Shown here one piece after another: positions 23,698 through 32,690 of a stretch of DNA of 54,452 nucleotides (positions are counted from its first letter, which is position 1; each line of letters begins with the position of its first letter). This DNA comes from Candidatus Poribacteria bacterium. Lineage in GTDB: Bacteria > Poribacteria > WGA-4E > PCPOR2b. The stretch covers positions 1 through 54,452 of the forward strand of contig JAJECO010000078.1 in NCBI GenBank assembly GCA_022822005.1, read 5' to 3'. The position numbers and the translations under genes are program-made. A model generated the notes under the pieces. It was not told the origin of the DNA. It ran no database searches and saw only the letters and a program-made list of their open reading frames with translations.

Positions 23698-24846
23698 TTG
23701 AAAGTTATAGATCTAAAAACAATGGTTGTTGAGAACAAACCACCTTATAGCGGTGGTAGATACCTGCTGTTTCTGGAACTCATAACGGACGAGGGTATAT
23801 CCGGACTGGGCGAACGCATCACCGGAAATACCTACTCGCGCAACCTGGTGGATCTTAAGTCGCAGATCCATCTTATAGAGGAGATGGGGCGGGAATTCAT
23901 CATCGGGGAGGACCCGTTCAACATTGAGAGGCTTTGGGATCGAATGTACGCCTCCCGTCACGACTTCCGACACCCAAGCCTGCACGCGACCCCAGTGATA
24001 AGTGCGATTGAGATGGCGTTATGGGACATCGTTGGTAAAGCAACGAGCCAGCCGATCTACAATCTTCTGGGCGGCAAGTACCACGATAAGCTTCGGGCTT
24101 ACGCATACATGCCCGGCGGCGGGTTTCGAGATAATCCCGAACAGGCGGGCGAAGTCGCAGCACAACTGCTCGAAGCGGGCAACACAGCGTGCAAACTCGA
24201 TCCATTCATGCCGGAGTATCCCATACCGCGGGATATTCCGCTGTGGGAGATCGAACACGCAGCGAAGATCTTTGAAAGCATCCGGAACACCGTCGGCAAT
24301 AAGATAGAGGTCGGGATCGGAACCCACGGGCAGCTGACAACCTATAGCGCGCTCCGCGTCGCCGATTATCTTGAACCGTACCGTCCCTTCTGGTTCGAGG
24401 AACCTGTCCCGCCTGAAAACATCGACGAGATGGCAAGGGTGGCTGCTCACACCAGCATCCCAATAGCAACGGGGGAACGGTTGGTTACCAAGTATGAGTT
24501 CTCGCAGCTGCTTGAAAAGCGAGCCGCGCAGATTATTCAGTTAGATGTCGGTCAGTGTGGTGGGATATTGGAAGCGAAGAAGATTGCGATCATCGCTGAG
24601 GCGCACTATGCAGTCATCGCGCCCCACATGGCTTGTGGTCCCATAGCGGCTGCCTCCGCGATTCAGATCGACACCTGTTCCCCGAACTTCCTCATCCAAG
24701 AAGCGAACCAAGGACCGTTTCACAAGAAAATTTTCAAAGAACCGATTGTGTTCGAGAGTGGATACATTATCCCGCCAACCGGACCGGGGTTAGGTGTCGA
24801 ATTGGATGAAGACGTGCTGAAGGGGCATTTAGTCGAATCGCTTTGA
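23698..24846 (+). CDS. Enolase-superfamily enzyme, GTHGQ subtype
   Basis: A 382-residue enzyme of the mandelate racemase/galactonate dehydratase-like branch. K166 lies in CKLDPF, E234 in WFEEP, E260 in ATGERL, D283 in QLDVGQCGG and H310 in APH. At the first metal strand, where D-x-N is usual, the sequence reads GTHGQ (T209, H210), so a ligand is changed. The start is TTG 23698, supported by TAGGAG seven bases upstream and by the MKVIDLK N-terminus. It is 33 bp behind the sulfatase-fold gene and ends the tight part of the cluster. A sugar-acid dehydratase role is inferred. Confidence 0.9.
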   Translation: MKVIDLKTMVVENKPPYSGGRYLLFLELITDEGISGLGERITGNTYSRNLVDLKSQIHLIEEMGREFIIGEDPFNIERLWDRMYASRHDFRHPSLHATPVISAIEMALWDIVGKATSQPIYNLLGGKYHDKLRAYAYMPGGGFRDNPEQAGEVAAQLLEAGNTACKLDPFMPEYPIPRDIPLWEIEHAAKIFESIRNTVGNKIEVGIGTHGQLTTYSALRVADYLEPYRPFWFEEPVPPENIDEMARVAAHTSIPIATGERLVTKYEFSQLLEKRAAQIIQLDVGQCGGILEAKKIAIIAEAHYAVIAPHMACGPIAAASAIQIDTCSPNFLIQEANQGPFHKKIFKEPIVFESGYIIPPTGPGLGVELDEDVLKGHLVESL

Positions 24847-24939
24847 AAACGCTTGGAGCCGGAGTGAGCGGGGTAGGTTAGTTCGTCTGATTGTCCGTTC
24901 TGCGAGTGCAGTAGGGAGAGCGAATCCCGACTTTGCGAA

Positions 24940-24968
24940 TTGACTTTCCTATAGCGGTATGATAGCAT
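24940..24968 (+). promoter_or_regulatory. Sigma70-like promoter for amidohydrolase gene
   Basis: TTGACT (24940-24945), a 17-base spacer and TAGCAT (24963-24968) lie in the 199-bp gap before 25046. The gap has no gene but contains a GAATCCCGA fragment seen in other repeats. Confidence 0.4.
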
Positions 24969-25045
24969 ATCTCCCTAATCTGACCGATTATCATACTACG
25001 CAGAAGGTGACGAAAAAAAATCCAAAATAGAAGGAGTTATTGTTA

Positions 25046-25939
25046 ATGCTTGTTGACATTCACACGAATCTGGGTTGGTATCCCGATCACTATTCCGACG
25101 AATTTGTCGAATTCGCGCTTGCCGCCAAGAAGGCGAAGATGCGGATTACGCCGGACGTCTATTTCGCCGGTGAGGAGGAAGAGGAGAAGAACGCCTTCGA
25201 TTCCACGCCTGAAACCTTACTCGAAGCAACCAAGGATTGCGATAAGGTTGTTGTGTTCGGGTTGAAAGCACCCTTCTGCGGCATCGATATACCGCAGGAA
25301 ATGGTCGCAGATTTTGTTAACCGGCATTCAGATCGCTTTATCGGTTGGTGTTCGGTCGATCCAAACGATGAGGATTGTGTGGACCAACTTGTCTACAACG
25401 TCGAGACACTTGGGCTTCGCGGACTGAAGGTCGCACCTATCTACCAGAACTTTGACCCACAGGATCCGAAACATCTATCGCTTTTCAAAAAAGCCGAAGC
25501 GTTGGACATCCCGACGATTTGGCATCAAGGCACCTCGTTTGTTCGCCCCGGACCGCTGAAATACTCCAACCCAATCTTTCTGGAAGATATCGCAGTCGCC
25601 TGCCCGGATCTTCGCATGATTATCGCGCACATGGGGCATCCGTGGGAGACCGATTGCGTGGTACTGATCCGCAAACACCCCAACCTGTACGCAGACATCT
25701 CCGCACTCCACTACCGTCCGTTACGGCACTATCAAGCGTTCATGGCAGCGCTTGAGTACGGTGTAGAGCATAAACTGATTTTCGGTTCCGATTTCCCCTC
25801 CGCTACGCCAGAGCAGGTAATCGCTGGACAGCATAAGGTGAACGATATCGTCGAAGGAAGTAACTTCCCACGGTTTCCAGAGGAGGCAATCCACGGCATT
25901 ATCTACGAGAATTGGAAACAGTTCATTCAGATCGACTAA
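25046..25939 (+). CDS. Amidohydrolase-2 family metal-dependent hydrolase
   Basis: A 297-residue TIM-barrel amidohydrolase of the amidohydrolase-2 (decarboxylase/lactonase) type. Likely ligands are in IWHQG, IAHMGHPW and the late GSDFP aspartate. The N-terminal H-x-H motif reads DIHTN, keeping one histidine. Relatives hydrolyse lactones or decarboxylate aromatic acids. In a cluster of sugar-acid enzymes, a lactonase is attractive but inferred. ATG 25046 is chosen, with AAGGAG nine bases upstream; an in-frame TTG at 25040 is less likely. Confidence 0.88.
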   Translation: MLVDIHTNLGWYPDHYSDEFVEFALAAKKAKMRITPDVYFAGEEEEEKNAFDSTPETLLEATKDCDKVVVFGLKAPFCGIDIPQEMVADFVNRHSDRFIGWCSVDPNDEDCVDQLVYNVETLGLRGLKVAPIYQNFDPQDPKHLSLFKKAEALDIPTIWHQGTSFVRPGPLKYSNPIFLEDIAVACPDLRMIIAHMGHPWETDCVVLIRKHPNLYADISALHYRPLRHYQAFMAALEYGVEHKLIFGSDFPSATPEQVIAGQHKVNDIVEGSNFPRFPEEAIHGIIYENWKQFIQID

Positions 25940-26039
25940 TGTCGGACGGAAGATAATCTGGCTGTGGGCTTCGTATTAGCCTATCCACTGTACGCCACCT
26001 ATTCAATACAGTTACGCCCTACACAAACAGAGGCTCCCC

Positions 26040-27161
26040 ATGAGAATTACACAGATTGAACCGATCCCCGTCCGAGTTCCCCTGAAGGCGGGATTGACAA
26101 CAAAGACCGCTCACGGCGAACATATCGACTCGCCTTACGTCATCGTTCGCATTCACACCGATACGGACTTAGTCGGTCTGGGCGAAGCAACGGTCGCCCC
26201 TCGTTGGAGCGGTGAAACCAGTCGCGGCTGTGTCGCGGCCATCGAGGAACTGATTGCCCCTGCGCTGGTCGGTGCTGACCCTACCCAGATTAATTCACTG
26301 CGGGCTATTATGGACAAAGAGATCAAGCTCAACCCGTTCACAAAGGCAGCGATTGAGATGGGGTTGTGGGATTTGGCGGGAAAAGCAGCGGGGGTTCCTG
26401 TTTATCAGCTGCTTGGCGGACGAGTCCGTGACGAAATCCCGATCAAGATGGTGGTCGGTGCGTTCGAGGTCCCCCAAGCGGTCAGTCTGGCGGAACGCTT
26501 CCTCGATTGGGGGGTACGTTGTCTGAAGGTCAAGGTAGGACTCGATCCAGAAACGGATCTGCAGCGCGTCAAAGCGGTGCGAGAGGTCGCCGGTCCAACG
26601 ATCCCGATCGGTATTGACGTCAATTGCGGCTGGAGCTTGGACACCGCGCGTCGTATGCTCCCCAAACTTGAACCCTACGATATGCTCTTCGCGGAGCAGC
26701 CCATCTCTCCCGATGATCCGATATCGCTCGCGCAACTCAGGGAAGCGACACAGATTCCAATCATGGCAGATGAGAGCGTCTTCACACTTGCGGATGCGTG
26801 GCTGTTAGCCAATGCACGCGCCGCTGATATCTTCAGCGTGTATCCGGGTAAGCACGGTGGACTGAGCGCTACCCTTGAAATCATGCATGTCGCAAAAGCT
26901 GCTGGCGCAGTTGGAAGTATCGGCAGCAACCTGGAGTTGGGGGTTGGGAGTGCTGCAATGGCGCACGTCGCAGCCGCTATGCCCACCATCGACAGCGAAA
27001 CCTATCCCGCAGACCTGATTGGACCACTTTATCATGAGGCAGATCTGCTGCAAACCTCACTTACCCTTGGACCCGAAGTTGCTCGCGTCCCCGACGGTCC
27101 TGGGCTGGGGGTGGAGTTGGATGAAGACCAGTTAGCGCACTGGCGAGATAAAAACGCATAA
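26040..27161 (+). CDS. Muconate lactonizing-subgroup enolase-superfamily enzyme
   Basis: A 373-residue enzyme with muconate-lactonizing-type residues: K163-x-K165 (CLKVKVG), D193-x-N195, E219 (FAEQP), D244 (MADES) and K271 in the sixth-strand VYPGKHGG. The lysine pair on opposite faces marks the branch containing cycloisomerases, o-succinylbenzoate synthase and dipeptide epimerases, so this gene is functionally distinct from the mandelate-racemase types beside it. No muconate or menaquinone genes are nearby. The ribosome site is weak (AGAGGCT). The next gene starts 50 bp later. Confidence 0.92.
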   Translation: MRITQIEPIPVRVPLKAGLTTKTAHGEHIDSPYVIVRIHTDTDLVGLGEATVAPRWSGETSRGCVAAIEELIAPALVGADPTQINSLRAIMDKEIKLNPFTKAAIEMGLWDLAGKAAGVPVYQLLGGRVRDEIPIKMVVGAFEVPQAVSLAERFLDWGVRCLKVKVGLDPETDLQRVKAVREVAGPTIPIGIDVNCGWSLDTARRMLPKLEPYDMLFAEQPISPDDPISLAQLREATQIPIMADESVFTLADAWLLANARAADIFSVYPGKHGGLSATLEIMHVAKAAGAVGSIGSNLELGVGSAAMAHVAAAMPTIDSETYPADLIGPLYHEADLLQTSLTLGPEVARVPDGPGLGVELDEDQLAHWRDKNA

Positions 27162-27211
27162 CATAACAGCCACAACGGTTTATAAAAACGAAAAGAGTGA
27201 AAGGAAAGACT

Positions 27212-28288
27212 GTGAAAATTACCCAAATTGAGCAGATCCCTGTGGAAATTCCCTATATGGAGCGTGTCCGAGATCACCTTCAGAAAGGTTGGAACTTTGG
27301 GAACCGCGCCACAGATGATGAGTTGAACGCAAACAGAAGTGAGCATGAAAGACTGTGGCGCGAATCGTCGCCGCCTACCGTGGAAACATCGATCTATCGT
27401 GTGCATACGAACGAGGGGCTCGTGGGAATCGGCGAAGGTGCGGGTATCGCCGAGGAGAAGATCCAGACGTATTTGGGTAAAAGTCCTTTTGAATTTATCA
27501 TGGACGATAGCGCGGGACCTCTTCAGATCGCTTTTTACGACCTGATGGGGCAGACGGTCGGTCTTCCGATGGCACGGATGTTTGGTCCTTCTCAGCCAAC
27601 TGCGCCGATCGCATATTGGTCGCAATGTTTCCCACCGGAGGTATTACAGGAGGAGGTAAAAATCGCTTTAGAAGGCGGTTTCTGTGTGCATAAGTTCAAA
27701 CGCCGCGCCCATACGGACGTAGTGGAACAGGTCCAAGCCATCGCGGAGGTCGCGCCAGAGAATTATGAACTCACAATTGACGCTAACACCACCTTTGGAA
27801 CGGTGGAACGCACCATCGACTTCGGTCGGCGGTTGAAAGCGTATCCCCACGTCAAATGCTTGGAATCGCCCATCGTTCAGGACGATGTTGAGGGGTATCT
27901 GCGGATCAAGAAAGAACTCGATCTCCCGTTGGCAATCCACTTCGGCTCGCCGGACCCAACGATTTCACTCCCTTCGCCTGCCTACGACTATTACGTGGTG
28001 GGTGGCTGGCGCGCTGGCATTCTACGATGTGCCAACATCGCCTCCGCTGCGAACATGCCGTTCTGGCTCCAGATGGGATTTACAGGTGTCTCCGCGATCT
28101 TTATGGTACATCTGGCTGCCGCACTGCCGAATGCGTCGTTGAGTCATGTTTCGCTTTATATACTGCTGGAGCACTCGCTTCTCGCTGAACCGCTGGATAT
28201 TCGGGAGGGACAGGCGAAGGTTCCGGAGAGACCGGGGTTGGGCATAGGCCTCGATATGGACGCGGTTGAACGGTATCGGGTCGGTTAG
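27212..28288 (+). CDS. Enolase-superfamily enzyme, divergent active site (paralogue of 606)
   Basis: A 358-residue protein sharing the peculiarities of the gene at 606. K161-x-K163 (HKFK), D190-x-N192 (IDANTTF) and E218 (LESP) are kept. The third metal-ligand position reads IHFGSPDP (H243), and PFWLQMG stands where a catalytic histidine loop is normal. The second copy shows that these changes are conserved rather than random decay. GTG 27212 with AAAGGA upstream gives the N-terminus MKITQIEQIP, matching the adjacent paralogue; GTG 27197 would overlap the ribosome site. It lacks the C-terminal extension of the first copy. Confidence 0.88.
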   Translation: MKITQIEQIPVEIPYMERVRDHLQKGWNFGNRATDDELNANRSEHERLWRESSPPTVETSIYRVHTNEGLVGIGEGAGIAEEKIQTYLGKSPFEFIMDDSAGPLQIAFYDLMGQTVGLPMARMFGPSQPTAPIAYWSQCFPPEVLQEEVKIALEGGFCVHKFKRRAHTDVVEQVQAIAEVAPENYELTIDANTTFGTVERTIDFGRRLKAYPHVKCLESPIVQDDVEGYLRIKKELDLPLAIHFGSPDPTISLPSPAYDYYVVGGWRAGILRCANIASAANMPFWLQMGFTGVSAIFMVHLAAALPNASLSHVSLYILLEHSLLAEPLDIREGQAKVPERPGLGIGLDMDAVERYRVG

Positions 28289-28311
28289 GGCATATTAACA
28301 TTTGGCAGCAC

Positions 28312-28347
28312 GTAGGTTGGGTTGAACAGGATACTGTGAAACCCAAC
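28312..28347. repeat. GTAGGTTGGGTT ... AACCCAAC inverted repeat
   Basis: GTAGGTTGGGTT (28312-28323) is followed after about 16 bases by AACCCAAC (28340-28347), forming a short palindromic element in the 219-bp gap before the second LRR gene. Nothing else is recognised in that gap. Confidence 0.45.
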
Positions 28348-28507
28348 AATATTCCGTAAAAAAACAAAAGCGGTCGCCATCCTGCTGAAGGACTGTCGCC
28401 AAGCAGTTGGGAAAGGACTCAACCGAGTTGGTCAAAGGTTGTGTTGGGTGAAGATAGAGGCATCGAGCTGTATCCATTTCTTGGATTACATTGACGGGAG
28501 GTCAAAA

Positions 28508-30631
28508 ATGAAAGTTTTTGCAACACTCACGCTGCTGATTTTGTTCCTGTTCTCCCCCTGCACATCAGATGCACTTACCCTTGCAGCTCCACCATGGGAC
28601 TACAATATAGCAAATCTGGTGAAGCACACCGATCTGGTTGTCCTCGGTAAAGTCACAGACATGAGGTTGATACCGCAAGAATACTCAACGTCCATCACCC
28701 TAAACGTGGAGTCTGTGATAAAAGGCGATTCAGCTGTCGGGGACCGCCTTCTGAGATTTACGGTTCGGGGGAACGCTGGCATAAAAAAACACAAAGGCAA
28801 GCGCATAAACTGGCACATACCGGGTCACCTCGAATTTAAACTAGGTGAGCGGCTCTTGCTCTTTATGGGGGAATCTCATGGCAGCTATCGCATCCTTCGA
28901 CCTGGTGGTAAAATAATAGTAAGGGATAATAAGGTCTATATCCCCTACACATATAAAGCAAATCGTTATAGTGATTACCATAACGAAATGAGGGAGAGAA
29001 AAGTTAGGCGGTCTGTAGAACTCCCGATAGATTTAGTTGTTAAGGTTGCTAAGGCGTCTATCAAGGATTATGACGCGATAATGGAAATAGAGGCAGATGT
29101 GGCGACGGCGGTTTCCCTTACAGAGGAAGAGGCTCGCCCTAGCCTCTCTGTGGAACTGTTGAAACGACTTGAAGAAACAGCTAATCGGATACTTGAAAAA
29201 GGAGAGGCTGGCGATGAATTGTCTGGTACCCGGCAGCGCGAAACCATTGAGGGCAAAAGCTTAGAGTCCTCTATTACGATTGAATCCGACAACTCAATTG
29301 ATATTCCCGATCCCAACCTCCGCACTGCGATTGAGAGGGAGCTGGGCAGAACTTCCATTGCTCCCATCACGGCAGCAGATATGGAGAGTTTGACCACGCT
29401 TGATGCCGATAGAGCTGACATCAGTGATTTGACAGGGCTTGAAGCGGCAATCAACCTGACAAGGTTGATACTTTCCCGCAACAACCTATCAGACCTATCA
29501 GCGTTGTCGGAGTTGACTAACCTGACAGAACTGAATCTTTCAGGTAACTCAGTATCAGATCTCTCAGCGCTGGCGGGGCTGACCAACCTAACACGGTTGA
29601 CACTTTCCCGCAACAACCTATCAGACCTATCAGTGTTGCCGAAGTTGACCAATCTGACACGACTGTCACTTCGCGACACCGGCATCTCTGACATATCAGT
29701 GCTGTCGGGATTGACCAATCTGACACACCTGTGGCTTCACAACAACAGTATCTCTGACATATCAGCGGTATCAGGATTGACCAACTTGACAAAACTGTGG
29801 GTTGGCGACAACAACTTATCGGATATTTCACCAGTGTTGGGATTGACGAACCTGACAGAACTGGTGCTTAGGAAGAACAGCATCTCGGATATTTCACCAG
29901 TGTTGGGATTGACGAACCTGACAGAACTAGAGCTTGGGAAGAATAACATATCTGACATATCAGCGTTGTCAGGGTTGACGAACCTGACACGGTTGACTCT
30001 TCACTACAACAGCCTATCGGATGTTTCAGCATTGTCTGGCTTGACCAACCTGAACCTGCTGGGGCTTTGGGACAACAACATATCGGATCTCTCACCGTTA
30101 GTTTCAAATGCAGGATTGGGACGTAGAGATACGGTTGATGTGGATGAAAACCCCCTGAGTGCCGAGTCCACTAACGCGCATATCCCCACCCTCTTGGGAA
30201 AGGGGGTTGATGTTCGGGTTGACAAACCGGTGGATATCTACGACCGCAACCTCCGCGCTAAAATTAAGACTACGCTCGGCACAGCGGCAGGAGAAACCGT
30301 CAAGCGAGCGGATATGGCGATGTTGACCACACTTCATGCCTCTTTCGCCAAGATAAGCACGCTAACAGGGCTTGAATATGCAACTAACCTGACACATCTG
30401 TATCTTGAGGACAACCGCATCTCGAACCTATCAGCATTGTCGGAATTGACCAACCTACTAGTCGTGCATCTTAACAATAATAACATCGAGGATATTTCAC
30501 CTCTCGTCGCAAATATGGGATTAGGAAATGGAGATTCAGTTGATGTCCGGGGCAACCCCCTGAACGCCGAATCCATCAACACCCACATTCCCACCCTCCA
30601 GAACAGAGGGATTACGGTCCATTTTGAGTGA
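28508..30631 (+). CDS. Secreted internalin-type leucine-rich repeat protein
   Basis: A 707-residue exported protein: signal peptide (about 1-24), an N-terminal domain (about 25-150) with LVVLGKVTDM and a GERLLLFMGES segment, a charged linker, then two LRR blocks. Each block begins with a cap resembling DIPDPNLRTAIEREL and has 22-residue repeats of the form LTNLTRLxLxxNxISDIS. The first block has about 11 repeats and the second about three. The caps match those of the LRR-glycosidase protein at 10634. Such repeats usually mediate protein binding outside the cell. ATG 28508 follows GGAGG. No anchor or dockerin is seen. Confidence 0.88.
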   Translation: MKVFATLTLLILFLFSPCTSDALTLAAPPWDYNIANLVKHTDLVVLGKVTDMRLIPQEYSTSITLNVESVIKGDSAVGDRLLRFTVRGNAGIKKHKGKRINWHIPGHLEFKLGERLLLFMGESHGSYRILRPGGKIIVRDNKVYIPYTYKANRYSDYHNEMRERKVRRSVELPIDLVVKVAKASIKDYDAIMEIEADVATAVSLTEEEARPSLSVELLKRLEETANRILEKGEAGDELSGTRQRETIEGKSLESSITIESDNSIDIPDPNLRTAIERELGRTSIAPITAADMESLTTLDADRADISDLTGLEAAINLTRLILSRNNLSDLSALSELTNLTELNLSGNSVSDLSALAGLTNLTRLTLSRNNLSDLSVLPKLTNLTRLSLRDTGISDISVLSGLTNLTHLWLHNNSISDISAVSGLTNLTKLWVGDNNLSDISPVLGLTNLTELVLRKNSISDISPVLGLTNLTELELGKNNISDISALSGLTNLTRLTLHYNSLSDVSALSGLTNLNLLGLWDNNISDLSPLVSNAGLGRRDTVDVDENPLSAESTNAHIPTLLGKGVDVRVDKPVDIYDRNLRAKIKTTLGTAAGETVKRADMAMLTTLHASFAKISTLTGLEYATNLTHLYLEDNRISNLSALSELTNLLVVHLNNNNIEDISPLVANMGLGNGDSVDVRGNPLNAESINTHIPTLQNRGITVHFE

Positions 30632-30796
30632 ATATTTTAGATTTGATCGCGGTTGTTATTCAGATTGGTAACGATTCTGCTGTAAAATGATAGTAGAAGC
30701 ACTAGTGCTTTTATTACGCAAGTGAGGTGTTCTAACCTCGCCTGTTCATGTTGTATCGTTAATTATAAAATCCACTATGAAACGGAGAAACAAATT

Positions 30797-31225
30797 ATGA
30801 GTGTGATCCCAACTGTCGCATTCCAAATTCTCGGTCCAAACGAGGAGGCAGCGGAGGGTTCGGCCCACGGTTTGTGGTTTAAGGTCAAATCGGATCCCCT
30901 ACCAACAGACGACCTTGTCGTGGGTTTGAAAGTCCGCTCGTCTAACGGAGCAGTTAAACAATTCGGTGCAATCATGATCCTGAAACATGAAAGCCACTCC
31001 GCAGATTTCATCTACAAAACAGTGGAAGGTGAGCGTGATGTGTGGCTGGAAATCGAACCTTTTGAGGCGCTCACCAAATTAGAATTGCCTATTTTAACAA
31101 ACGAAGGGTATGTTATAGAGGCAGGGCGTGACTTTCCGGAGTACAGCGTAGGCAGCTTATCAAAAATGGTGCCTTACCAGTGCAACGGCCCTGATCGATG
31201 CTTGTGGACAGATGAGAACCGCTGA
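30797..31225 (+). CDS. Hypothetical protein
   Basis: A 142-residue protein that I do not recognise. It has no signal peptide or membrane segment. Alternating hydrophobic strands (VAFQILGPNEEAAEG, LVVGLKVRSSNG, AIMILKHESHSADFIYKT) suggest an all-beta fold. The tail has two cysteines (YQCNGPDRCLW). ATG 30797 follows GGAGAAA; the reading frame open further upstream lacks a start context. It stands alone between the LRR gene and repeat elements. Confidence 0.7.
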   Translation: MSVIPTVAFQILGPNEEAAEGSAHGLWFKVKSDPLPTDDLVVGLKVRSSNGAVKQFGAIMILKHESHSADFIYKTVEGERDVWLEIEPFEALTKLELPILTNEGYVIEAGRDFPEYSVGSLSKMVPYQCNGPDRCLWTDENR

Positions 31226-31254
31226 AACAGGGTTCAAGTGCATCAGAATTGACT

Positions 31255-31409
31255 TATAGTAGATTTTAGAATTACTGATACACTTTCAATGCACAACCAA
31301 CCCCCTAAATCCCCACCCCCCTAGCCCCCCTTGTCAGGGGGACTTCGGAAACTTCGAGCGGGTCGGAGTTATTGGTAAATGTCTCCTTATTTCCCGTGTT
31401 TATTATAAT
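31255..31409. repeat. Family B inverted-repeat element, copy 2
   Basis: Starts TATAGTAGATTTTAGAATTACTG and contains the CAATGCACA, CCCCCTAAATCC and TCAGGGGGACTT segments shared with other family B copies. The right end is degenerate and abuts a family C element. Confidence 0.6.
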
Positions 31410-31412
31410 TAC

Positions 31413-31570
31413 CTAAGTCGCTAGTTATAAGAAAACGGTTCAAACCGGGCGAATAAACGCTAAAGTCATCCCATCACCGCTCGCAGTGGATTGACAAACC
31501 CACTGCATATTTACAAAGATGGCTTGGATATGCCTATCCAAGCCGAGCAGACTGGACAACTAGCAACCTG
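31413..31570. repeat. Family C inverted-repeat element, copy 2
   Basis: About 158 bp from CTAAGTCGCTAG to CTAGCAACC, with the paired hairpins GCAGTGGATT/CCCACTGC and GGCTTGGATA/TATCCAAGCC. Together with the family B copy it fills the 417-bp gap between genes. Confidence 0.7.
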
Positions 31571-31642
31571 CGTTATAATTTGTCAAATGTCAACAGAGTC
31601 TATCAACATGAGTGAACTTATTCTCACCAAAGGAACAAACAA

Positions 31643-32668
31643 ATGGATTTAACAAAAAAAAGGAAACGAATCAACTGGAATTGCCTTGTGATTATCGGGC
31701 TTATCGTCTCACTAAGTTTTGCCATACCCAACGCCAACGCACAAAAACGCAAATTTCTCAGTGTGGGCACAGCACCGCCGGGTGGAGCGTTTTTCGTTGT
31801 CGGTGGTGCAATCGCGCAGGTCGTCAGCAACCATACAAAAGACATGAAGTGGGAGGTGTCCGCGGAAGCGACCAAAGGCACACAGGAAAATATCCGGCGT
31901 CTCGCTAAGAGTGAATTAGAATTTGCGCTCGCCAACGCCGCCATCTCCTATTTCGCAGTACGCGGGGAAGGTGCGTGGAAAGGGGAGCAACCCATCCGGA
32001 CGGTGATGACCCTTGCTCCCAATGTCGCCCTTTTTATTACCCCACAATCCTCCGGTGTAAAGAACCTGTCGGATCTAAAGGGAAAACGCGCGGTAGTGGG
32101 TCCAGCAGGTGCGGGATTTGAGTATTTTCTGCAGCCGATTCTGGGGGCACACGGTGTGAGCTACGAAGATTTTACGCCACTCCACAACACCCAAGCGGGT
32201 GCTGTTGATATGCTCGCAGACGGTTCCGCTGCCGCTGCGTTCTTGGGTGGGGCAGTCCCGACCGCATCGATTACACGAGCCAGTGCGTCTCAGAACATCT
32301 TTTTTATTCCGTTTGATGACACGGCGAAACAGGAGTTGTTTGAAAATTATCCGTTTTTTAACGCGGTTGTTATCCCGTCGGGGACATATCGGGGACAAGA
32401 TGAACCGTTCCACGGCATGAATGTCGGTGCCATGCACTTGATAACCGCTGCTAACTTGGATGCAGACACAGTCTACCAGTTCACCAAAATCCTTTACGAG
32501 CAGCGCGCCGAAGTTGTGAAGATACACCCTGCAGGTAAGGCGATTAACCCGAAAAATGTTGTGAAGGATACCGGGACGCCGTTCCACCCCGGTGCAATCC
32601 GTTACTACAAAGAGGTTGGGATCTGGCACGACGAAGGCTCAGCACCCACCGAATCTTCAGAAAATTAG
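31643..32668 (+). CDS. TAXI-family TRAP transporter solute-binding protein
   Basis: A 341-residue periplasmic binding protein of the TAXI type, with a signal peptide (about 1-35, ending ANAQ). Hallmarks are SVGTAPPGGAFFVVGGAIAQ, ATKGTQENIRRL and LSDLKGKRAVVGPAGAGFEY. TAXI proteins deliver carboxylates such as glutamate to a fused TRAP membrane protein. No TRAP permease gene is in the window, so it is an orphan here. Upstream CAAAGGAAC supports the ATG. Confidence 0.92.
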   Translation: MDLTKKRKRINWNCLVIIGLIVSLSFAIPNANAQKRKFLSVGTAPPGGAFFVVGGAIAQVVSNHTKDMKWEVSAEATKGTQENIRRLAKSELEFALANAAISYFAVRGEGAWKGEQPIRTVMTLAPNVALFITPQSSGVKNLSDLKGKRAVVGPAGAGFEYFLQPILGAHGVSYEDFTPLHNTQAGAVDMLADGSAAAAFLGGAVPTASITRASASQNIFFIPFDDTAKQELFENYPFFNAVVIPSGTYRGQDEPFHGMNVGAMHLITAANLDADTVYQFTKILYEQRAEVVKIHPAGKAINPKNVVKDTGTPFHPGAIRYYKEVGIWHDEGSAPTESSEN

Positions 32669-32690
32669 TTCCTACTGACATTTGACAAAT

